From: Anisakis pegreffii
Lineage: Eukaryota; Nematoda; Chromadorea; Rhabditida; Anisakidae
Length of the DNA stretch: 64,000 bases
Direction: 5' to 3'
Assembly (NCBI GenBank): GCA_035041965.1
Contig: JAPYMA010000718.1
Coordinates: 1-64,000, forward strand
Shown here: piece after piece, positions 8,393-17,600 of the stretch
Numbering within the stretch: the first letter of the stretch is position 1
Layout of the letters: each line of letters begins with the position of its first letter
Position numbers and translations under genes: made by a program
Notes under the pieces: generated by a model
Told to the model about the DNA's origin: nothing
Database searches by the model: none
Seen by the model: the letters and a program-made list of their open reading frames with translations, nothing else

Positions 8393-8653
8393 TGTCGCGA
8401 CGGAGCGCGAAAGAGAAGCGCGAGAGAGACGATTCGTGAGGGACACCAAAGTGATATGTGAAAACAACCTTAAATCTGTACTTAGCTGTATATGTATAAG
8501 ATGTACACAAATGTCATGCGCTATCGAATCGGATGATGAAACTTGACTTTCGTATTTCTCATTTTGAGGATCTCCTCCCTTTTCTGTTTGTATTATATGA
8601 ATGCTTTGTGTTTCGATATATAATACAGTGTTAATACAAAATAAACGCCGAAA
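8393..8653 (+). repeat. 3' LTR of BEL/Pao element
   Basis: Same length as the 5' LTR, with three substitutions seen by eye (one at about 8,513 and two at about 8,555-8,566). Followed directly by TTCAT (8,654-8,658). Confidence 0.92.
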
Positions 8654-8956
8654 TTCATTCTGGATACATGTAATCAACATCAGTGGATCGTCATGCAGCA
8701 GAAATTCTCGCTTTGATAATCCGTTGATAATCCTTTTAAATAATCCGTTGATAATCCGTGATGCTTTACCATATACATAACAGCGAAATCAAGTCAACAT
8801 ACGGCTGAGAAAATAAAATCATCAGCTGCTTGAAAAGAGGAGCATCAGTTTTTCTCGTATTCTACTGTTATCATTTGAGTTGTTTAAAACTTGTCTGTTT
8901 ATTGACATTTAAATGCAAAATCAAACCACATCCCATTGATATACGGGAGAGGACTT
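8654..8956. other. Spacer with short direct repeats
   Basis: Contains GATAATCCGTTGATAATCC-type short repeats at about 8,706-8,760. Otherwise nothing recognised. Confidence 0.5.
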
Positions 8957-10196
8957 ACACTCCTGTTCCAATGTGATTGTTTGATCATAAAGTGCATTTT
9001 GTTAAGCGATCACGAAAAGTTCATTGATTCTGATGGAATACAATAAGTCGCTTTTCGGCATTGCCAGACTGTTTTTGATGAGCTTGAAATTGGTTTAAAT
9101 TAAACAGACAATAATCCAACTCAACTGCCACTTCCTGTTCCAATGTTCTTGTTTGATAGTAAAGTGCATTTTGACCAGTTAAACGAACACGACTAGTTTA
9201 ATATGATCTCAATCAGCTGTCGCGAACAAACGTTCACTGATTCTGATGGATTACAATAAGCCGATTTTCGGCATTGCCAGACTATTTTTGGCATTGCCAG
9301 ACTGTTTTTGATGAGCTTGAAATTGGTTTAAATTAAACAGACAATAATCCAACTCAACTGTTAAACGAACACAACTAGTTTAATATGATCTCAATCAGCT
9401 GTCGCGAACAAACGTTCACTGATTCTGATGGATTACAATAAGCCGATTTTCGGCATTGCCAGACTATTTTCGGCATTGCCAGACTGTTTTTGATGAGCTT
9501 GAAATTGGTTTAAATTAAGCAGACAATAATCCAACTCAACTGCCACTTCCTGTTCCAATGTTCTTGTTTGATAGTAAAGTGCATTTTGACCAGTTAAACG
9601 AACACGACTAGTTTAATATGATCTCAATCAGCTGTCGCGAACAAACGTTCACTGATTCTGATGGATTACAATAAGCCGATTTTCGGCATTGCCAGACTAT
9701 TTTCGGCATTGCCAGACTGTTTTTGATGAGCTTGAAATTGGTTTAAATTAAACAGACAATAATCCAACTCAACTGTTAAACGAACACAACTAGTTTAATA
9801 TGATCTCAATCAGCTGTCGCGAACAAACGTTCACTGATTCTGATGGATTACAATAAGCCGATTTTCGGCATTGCCAGACTATTTTCGGCATTGCCAGACT
9901 ATTTTCGGCATTGCCAGACTGTTTTTGATGAGCTTGAAATTGGTTTAAATTAAACAGACAATAATCCAACTCAACTGCCACTTCCTGTTCCAATGTTCTT
10001 GTTTGATAGTAAAGTGCATTTTGACCAGTACTTTGTTAAACGAACGCGACTAGATTAATATGATCTCAATCAGCTGTCGCGAACAAACGTTCACTGATTC
10101 TGATGGATTACAATAAGCCGATTTTCGGCATTGCCAGACTATTTTTGATGAGCTTAAAATTGGTTTAAATTGATCAGACAATAACCCAATACAACT
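8957..10196 (+). repeat. Nested higher-order tandem repeat
   Basis: Six units. Starts of TTAAACGAAC(A/G)C occur at 9,179, 9,361, 9,594, 9,776 and 10,036, so spacings are 182, 233, 182 and 260 bp; a diverged first unit precedes them. Long and short units alternate because a block of about 51 bp (CCACTTCCTGTTCCAATG...) is present or absent, giving a higher-order period of about 415 bp. Inside each unit a 21-bp module (TTTTCGGCATTGCCAGACT) is present 1, 2, 2, 2, 3 and 1 times. Units 2-5 are nearly identical. The reverse ORF across it is an artefact. Confidence 0.9.
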
Positions 10197-11926
10197 ACCA
10201 CTAAATTATTTTTGAATGAGTAGTTAGTGTGAAGTGTAGCTGAGATCTGTCGCAATGCGATCGAACACTCTGACCAATTTCAGCGTCTACACATTCTCAC
10301 CTAGAGTCTTGTCATCTTGAACGCGCAAAATTTTTGTGACATTTCCGAAATAAGCGTAATGATCTGTAATCAAGCATCGTTGTCTATAATCGAGCATCGC
10401 TGTTGATTCCTTCAGCCTTCATCTGAAAATTGTCATAAATCGTCTTTCAACAGTAGTTCTTCGAACAAAAAATTCATTTGCTGATTACCATTTCAGCACA
10501 TTGACACGATCGCGAACCGGCAATATGTTCCTATCAACATTCTTTCTGGTATGTTAGTTATGTTGTCGATTTTGAACCATGACATTGTGATGTTCTGAAA
10601 TTTGAATTATATGCTTTCCACGATCAGAGTAGATATTAAAACTCCTCAAACTGTTCATCATCCGAGAGAGCAGTTCACACACCGATAAATGCATTCGCTA
10701 TTCCACATCGTTTTCGGCATCCACCTGAAAGTTGAATTGGATGTAAGAAGAAATAGAAGATTAGTTGCTCTAAAGATTACTTCCCCACTGCGATTTTTAC
10801 AGGTATTGATGGCTTGCGTGACAACTGCCCGACGCGATATTCCAGGTTAGTCTTTTGTCGTATCCAATTCATTTCAAGAACGCACCCAAAAAAGACGTTT
10901 CACCCTCTCAAATCTATAAATAGTATCAATACCGATCTCGGTATTGAGGAAATGGTCGATATTTTGCAGACACTAATCATATATATCAGAGATGTTGAAT
11001 CAGACAAGTTGAATCAAATCAGATAAGCTAAGAGAAGATATTACAAATGGTGCTCTCGTTCGGTCACCTCGTTGATTGCGAGGAACATAAGCAATTTATT
11101 CATTTGACCGCACATGCGTAAAACGAGGACATATAATGCCATCTGAAAAATTTTATTGTTGGCGATCGAATCGCTCGGCAGTCTCAGTTTATCTTTTTCA
11201 CCCAATCATTTGCTCATTCTATCCGGAATTCCTTTCGAACAGAATGAACAAATGATTGCATAAACAACCATATTTTTTTCGAACTGCGATTTTTTGATTT
11301 TTCCTCACTAAGTGTGGCTTTCTCACAATTTGAAATTATCGGAATGTCATATTTTTTAACCATACTGTCCAAAACATCGCTGTAGCTAATGGGGTTAACA
11401 TGGCTCGCAAAGTTATTTTCTAATAAATTTCGAAGAAAAGGCGATTTAATATTGTAGATGGTTGTCTCTTAAAAGTTTTAAGTTGTGGTGTAAGGCTTAC
11501 CAGGAGGTTTAAAAAGATGTAGAGCTGCTTATGCTTAAAATGCGCGTCTAAAAAGCAGCTGTTATTTATGAAACAATGCATACTGGATTGTTATGGTTAA
11601 CATGGTTTCATCGTTCTGTTTCGGTTGGGTAATGCGTCTATGAAGAAGGCTGTTCGTGTATAGTGAAAAAGACCTTCGCCAAGGGCAGAAATTGATAGGA
11701 AAATACATGCAAGATTAGAAAGCTCAGCCATCCGGGTTTTTTTGCCCTCTCCCTGCAGCAGTGAAGGCATGCAATGTATTGTTTTCTAAAGGAATTCTGT
11801 GAAACCTCATCGTAGTGCAATTTCTTCTCTCACGGCTCCTAATGAAACACTCTGTAAGAGTCGATGAAGTTGGCAGTTTCTTTGCAACCAACGATGCAGA
11901 CTGAACCACAACTATCATAAGTCGAT
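10197..11926. other. Intergenic, no gene recognised
   Basis: AT-rich. A few ORFs of 60-85 codons show no family resemblance and no convincing splice context. Confidence 0.4.
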
Positions 11927-12139
11927 TGCTATCCACCAAATATGAGGTTTCAAGAGTGTGGGATCGATTGTCCAACGACCTTTGCTAGACGTAAGGAAGA
12001 AGCGTGCAATAGAAGATGAACAGCGGATTGTTTATGCTACAGGGAATGCATTCGTCGTCCGAAAACTGGGAAGTGCATTCTAACATGCGAATGCTCAGAT
12101 CTGGTCACACCACTTTATGTTATTATGAGGAATCACTGA
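11927..12139 (+). pseudogene. Decayed TIL-domain unit with a Cys codon turned into TGA
   Basis: One frame from TGC at 11,927 reads CYPPNMRFQECGIDCP, then TTFARRKEEACNRR, TGA (12,017-12,019), then TADCLCYRECIRRPKTGKC and CEC, stopping at 12,137-12,139. Aligned to the TIL ten-cysteine pattern, the fourth Cys is Phe and the sixth Cys is the TGA codon (TGT/TGC changed at the third base). It is probably a dead protease-inhibitor exon. No start Met or signal peptide was found. Confidence 0.6.
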
Positions 12140-12285
12140 TTCAGATTCGTTGTTCCAACCAGTATTATAAATTTCAGCTGTTACTTCTGTGCCCTAAATG
12201 TCAAGGAGCACGCGAATGAAGCACTGATATTGTAATGCATAAGGAAGTGATAATTAATCACTGATAATGAACTCTCGCTGTCCAG

Positions 12286-12410
12286 AAACCTGTGTTAAGA
12301 GAGGACCGAGACCATGCGCGAAAATTTGCCATGAAGGATGTTTCTGCAAGAAGGGATACATTCTTGAATTCGATGGCGGATGATGTATCCGTAAAACACA
12401 ATGTCCATAA
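12286..12410 (+). pseudogene. Second TIL half-domain with in-frame TGA
   Basis: After an acceptor-like TCCAG (ending 12,285) the frame reads ETCVKRGPRPCAKICHEGCF and CKKGYILEFDGG, then TGA at 12,381-12,383, then CIRKTQCP and a TAA. This is the second half of a TIL domain. The TGA stands where the gene at 5,348-5,572 has Arg (AGA), one base away. The split point matches the frameshift point of that gene, and may be an ancestral exon border. With the unit at 11,927-12,139 it may be what remains of a two-domain inhibitor gene. Confidence 0.55.
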
Positions 12411-13103
12411 AATTAATTTTACTCTCCCTTAAACAGTGTTCAGTTGAAACAAATTCAATGACTTAGAGGGAATATTTTCACAGTCGAAATGGCGGGCATT
12501 CCTTTAAAGTTCTTAGGCTGCTTGAATGGTCACTGAGAGGCTCCGTTCAGAGGAACCTCAACGATTATTTTTCGTCAGCTCACACTTCCTAAAAGGCAGT
12601 GGTTCTCAACTTTTTTTCCCTTCGACCCCTAAAATACTTTAAAATGTCCTCGCACTCCTCACAACATCCACTCTGCATCTCTGATACAGTACAGTGAATG
12701 TCTGTAGTGTAGATAAGATACACCATGAGAGTATGTTTACGCATTTTTAAAATACATACGTTAAAGTCCATCATCACTTTATACACATGCATGCCTTGAA
12801 TTCCGTCCTTGCTTACTTTGATAATAATAATCTATTTATTCGCATGTTAATATGTGTAATAAAGTTTGGTGCAAATGATGAATTAATAATTGATATATTA
12901 ATAATTGATATAATTGATAATATGATTGGGTCGAAATCCTTTGAAGTTGGCTTACTAAACTTCTACTTCCAATAATCGATTCTATTATTCCTGTCCATCA
13001 ACAGTTATTCCCTCATTTATGACTTTCAAATTAATCAACAATGATTGACTTTTTCAAACTGACAATATTGATTGTCATTGAATATTGTCAATAATATTGT
13101 CAA
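12411..13103. other. Intergenic, with one possible hAT transposon end
   Basis: At 12,597 CAGTGGTTCTCAACTTTTTT matches the widespread hAT terminal motif CAGTGGTTCTCAAC. No matching inverse end was found nearby. From 12,880 to 13,100 the sequence is very AT-rich with short ATTGATAT and ATTGTCA repeats. Confidence 0.4.
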
Positions 13104-13317
13104 GATCAGCATTCCATGTCATTGAAGCTGTATGCGAATAAACGATTTTGCTTGGAACGCTACTGTTGCATTTTCAGTGAATGTTTCAGCGTAAACTGTT
13201 CAAGTGCTAGCAGCTTGTACGAAGATGCCCGATGCTCTAATGCAATTGTTTTCTGTGAACAGTTAATTGAGCACTATTTTCATGCAGCGTTCTTTGCAGC
13301 ATTCGTGTGGCTGCAAT
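13104..13317 (+). repeat. Diverged, isolated copy of the hairpin-junction repeat
   Basis: Starts GATCAGCATTCCATGTCATT and continues GAAGCTGTATGCGAATAAACG, clearly related to R1-R4, and diverges gradually after about 13,230. It has no neighbouring copy and no hairpin partner, so the family is dispersed as well as arrayed. Confidence 0.7.
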
Positions 13318-14608
13318 AACGAAATGAACAAACATTGTCTATGATATCGCAATTCGAAACGGCAACCAATCATAGTCGCAGTTTCGAGGAGAACCGATAT
13401 ACCCGTCTGCGACATTTTTCGTCACACTGTCGCAATCGTCTGAGACTGCAAAAACAAAACTAACACTGAGAATAACCGATAAACAATCTCACTGAGGGTT
13501 GTCTGTGTTGTAAGGAAAGAACTGGGTTTTGATGCATGAGTTACGTTTTCAAAACAGCGTTTTTCCACACGAGTAGTTCTCAAAGGAGACACAAAGCTGT
13601 TGATCATCCTGGACATTATCAGTGCTCAAACAAATCAACTGTGAATAAATGAATGAACGCTTTATTGCCGAGAGAAGAATACGTGCAAGCAATAATGCAA
13701 GATAAAACACAACGTGCCAAAAATCACGTTGAACAACTGGATTTGGAGATAGATTAAAAACGCTAATGGCGTTGTGATATTCACGGTGATAAGTTAACTG
13801 ACAAGTTAATTTCTAATGATAATAGCACACTGAAAGATATTGTAATAATTTCAATATGTGTAGCAATAGCAATGGTTTGATTATAGTGAGAACATGCTAA
13901 AAGCGGCACGCAAAACCTGCATGATGCCAATGTAGAAGTATGTTTTTCTTCTCACGCATGATGTCCTTTTTTCATGTCCATTTTTTGGATAGGCATTATT
14001 TGAGGGCAATCGAATGAAGCGAACTCGAAGTGATGAGTGTTAACTGAGAATCAATTTGGTTGAGAATTATGGTTGAGGATTGTAACATTTTTGTCATTGA
14101 TCACTGATCGAAGCTACTTCGATTCATTGAATTCAAGTTATATTTTGAGTTGTTTAGATGATATCTCAATAACATTTAATCTATTGATCAGTAATTGTTT
14201 AGTGAATGAAATGAGGACAGTGTTGACACAGAACAGGATTATTTGGTAAAATTGCACGAAGAGTGATCAGAATGAGGCATTACATATAAGAAATTCATCG
14301 GATGGTTCGAAGAAGTTTTTCTTATTTTATTCTTCTATTGTGAAGTGATGGTATGAATTTTGCTGAATTCAAAAATTTAGTCTCATTATCAAATGATTTT
14401 ATACTTACAGCTACTCCATACATCCTTCTTTGGATGAGTTGTATTTCTAAAACACATATCAGAAATTGGTAACGATTGGAGGGAACTTTGGTAACAGTGC
14501 TTAAAGATACCGCGAATAAGAGAAAATATCAAAACGATTTATGTATACTTGATATGTTTATGTATATTTCAAATGATGGTAGGCAGTTGTGATGATACTC
14601 AAAATTTT
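13318..14608. other. Intergenic, nothing recognised
   Basis: AT-rich sequence downstream of the SLC19 gene, which reads leftward. No ORF with family resemblance. Confidence 0.4.
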
Positions 14609-17600
14609 TCAGACAATTTTCTGATTTTGTTTACTCAATCGAGTGTTTGTTTGCGCTTGAATGTGCTTATTCGTTCGGTCGTTATCAGCATTTATCTTCA
14701 AAAATTCAGCCGGTTCAAGATTCTGTGGGCATAGATTAGGAGTAATGTGATTTTGTGAAGAAATGCATGGCTTGATCGACATCCATACGCTTGAACCCAA
14801 CACGAGTACTGCTATTAGAAGGTGACATCCCGAATAGACCAAGTACTGAAAGCTCAAAGAATGACCGATTGCCAATAAATAATGGCAATTTTTTGGTTTC
14901 TTGATTTCAGCAAAAATTTTCCTTGTTCTCGAACGCTGTATATTCATCAATCACAGCAAAATTCTTAATAAACCTCGTACTGCTGGAAGTGCATGAAATT
15001 TAGTCACTTTCCTTCGCAGAAAATCTCTTCAGCTGAACAAACAGACTGACAATACCTGTGATCGGATGGGCAGTCCAAGGGCATGGCTATCTGCAACCAC
15101 GAAGGATAGAATGGCTTGTGCAACCTGTGAGACGAAATAATTAAGACCGAACACGAATGCAAATGATCCGAACTTAACTGCAGATGCCAGATTGATCCTG
15201 AAATCAATCATTCAATTTCATAGCACTCGATATGTCAGTTCCGCACTTGTGTTTCACGCCCTTCATCCATTTTGCGACCGTTCATGCTGATGAGTTATCA
15301 TCATCATTATTAGACAGCATCGTGACAGGTATCACATGCAGCCGAACTCGATGGTAGTTCGTGTATTTGTGCGCTAATCAGCAACACCTACAACACTCTC
15401 TCAAATCTGCATTTCTTAGAATTCCTATTTGATTTATCAAACGGCTGAGGAGTCCTCAACTGAGACGCCAACTATCGAAGAACTGAATGAACCATTATCA
15501 GTTTTAGACGAACTATCAACGGCTTTCGTCGCTAAGATAACAATTCGATAACAATTCGTTATCGAACGATAACATCATTCGTAAACGATAACAATTCGTA
15601 AGCCTGACGATAACAATTCGTAAACGTGAATGATAGCGCGATAAATCAGTGAAACAACCGATAATTCCAGTGGACAATTACTGATTAATGATGCAACTTG
15701 ATGTAACATCAACATTGACGGAGTGTTTTTATTTTATTATGATGCAAGTTTTTGATTGCTCATAAGGAATAATCAAACGAGTGAATTTGGAGTAGGAAGA
15801 GGCTGGCTGATTGCTTGTGATTGCTATGGCACATGAAATGTTATGATGTTGTTTGTGATTTGCATTAATGATGAAGAAACGATAAATACGTGAGGACGCG
15901 TCATTGCTTCCGCTCACCGACAGATTATCGATGAAAGTGGTACCAGTAATCATTCGCGAACCATATCAAATAAGGAACAACAAAAATTTAGCGAAATTTC
16001 ACTCACTTAATAATGAGGAACATGATTTCATTGAAACCGTTATACACCACATTAGCGGTGTACATCACCCAAATCGAATCTGCTCGAGCGGTTATCAGCA
16101 AATTGATCGCGTTAATTGCTGATCCGAATGCGATGATCAACTCGCCCCACTGCTGCCAATCGAAACCTAGCCAACCGAACATTATTGCACAAAGTGTTCC
16201 TGGAATTCCTTTAGCGATTACCCCACGATTTCCGCGCTCCTACTGATAACGCTCACTTTGTTCATTACGCAATCGGCAGTTACAATCAACAGTAACGTAT
16301 GCTCCCTTTGGATAGCTGGCAGTGAAAAGATGAATTTTATGTATTTACCAGTCAGAGTCCTGATCAATTCTGCGAAACCGTTGAACTGCTGTAATTTACC
16401 GTCCTCCACTTCGTTCCACATTGCTTGTGAGTATTGCGAAATCTTGAAAATCAGTTCATATGCTTAATCGTACGATATATAAGTCAGTCCCAAATAATGA
16501 CACCTTTCAAAATAAATACTATTGGTGAGATGGCACTGTGATCATTTTCGCTAAACATTGTGTGCAAATTGTTTGATTGGAACTCTCGAATTAGGATCGG
16601 TCTTTATGGAAGTTTCACGGCACTAACAGTTGCACCACAATTTAAGAGGAATTGTCTTCAGGCAACGGTGGGACAATCTCAAAAACAATGTCAGAATGAC
16701 ATAGTAAAACACAAAGGTTACGTGCGTAGGTGCAAAGCCGCAGATAGCAAAGGACAACGTTTTGTTCACTTGCACACTAAATGTGAATCGACAAAAACTC
16801 TTCAGTAGAATTCATTATACAATGCCAAGGATGAGCGGCGCTACTGAAGCAGTTGAATGATTAATAAATAATTAAGGTCCTCTCATATGGTCTGTGACCC
16901 AAGCACATCAAATTACCTGAGTTCTCATACAAAACAGTAAAGCAAACCATAAAGACCATTTCCGAATGTGACCATCATGAATGAGTTTAACGAAATTTTT
17001 TCGCATTGTTTTGAGTCGATAAATAATAAAAGCTCTATATGTCTCTGGAATTGCTTTGGACAGCTGCGATTCTGAAATGAATACGGAAAGTGGATACTGT
17101 TGCACAGTGCTGATTCATAAATACTTATTCTTGTGCTAGCGGAAAAAATTCACACAGATTAACCAGAAAGCCCATGCTCACAGATGGGGAATGAATTTCA
17201 TTTCAATGGCCTAACTGAAACAACCTGACACAGGTCCTGTTATTCACATAAATGCGTAAAGAAAGGAATAGTTTTTGTGGAACAGTAATTAGGTGACCAG
17301 TTCAACGAATAACCTGATGAATCATGGAACCGCAGCTGCATATTTTGCCATCGAATCCGTGGCAAAAATATCAACAGTGGAAAAACGAAGATTATTATTA
17401 TCAAATGGATCTGTTCAACTGTTTCTAAAGTTCCCAGATCGAGAAGTAAAATCATTGCAGCTATAAAACATCCCAAAGAACTGCCAGCCAAAGAACTTGC
17501 GCGAGTCCAACTCGTAATCCTGAAAATCTCAGCATGATACTGATTATTAGTCCATTCTGTAGTGTTTTTTTCTGCTACTGTTCCTACACTCGCCTCAAAA

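Larger units (their letters stand above)
5700..8653 (+). mobile_element. Complete, internally deleted BEL/Pao LTR retrotransposon
   Basis: 2,954 bp. LTRs 5,700-5,960 and 8,393-8,653 (261 bp each, three substitutions by eye). The five bases before (5,695-5,699) and after (8,654-8,658) are both TTCAT, a clean target-site duplication. A TGG-initial primer-binding site follows the 5' LTR directly and a GGGGAG purine tract precedes the 3' LTR. Inside are a gag (DUF1759) remnant and the DUF5641-like C-terminus of pol. Protease, reverse transcriptase, RNase H and integrase are absent. The near-identical LTRs mean a recent insertion, so the deleted copy was presumably mobilised by proteins from another copy. 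Confidence 0.92.

Noticed and set aside
7913..8461. Overlapping ORFs at the 3' end of the BEL/Pao element as an envelope gene
   Set aside because: They are translations of the 30-bp and 64-bp tandem repeats. No signal, fusion or membrane pattern is present.
8957..10196. CRISPR-like array
   Set aside because: The whole unit is repeated with no unique spacers, and the sequence is eukaryotic.
11927..12383. TGA as selenocysteine or a reassigned codon in the TIL remnants
   Set aside because: The SLC26 gene ends with TGA at its expected end, there is no nearby selenocysteine-type element that I can see, and the units also have lost Cys codons and frameshifts. Pseudogenes explain it better.
16218..16421. 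Single long exon through 16,218-16,421 for the SLC19 gene
   Set aside because: The frame is open, but the GTAAAT donor at 16,348 joined to the acceptor before 16,208 restores GIPGTL and the family pattern. Reading on gives no SLC19 match.
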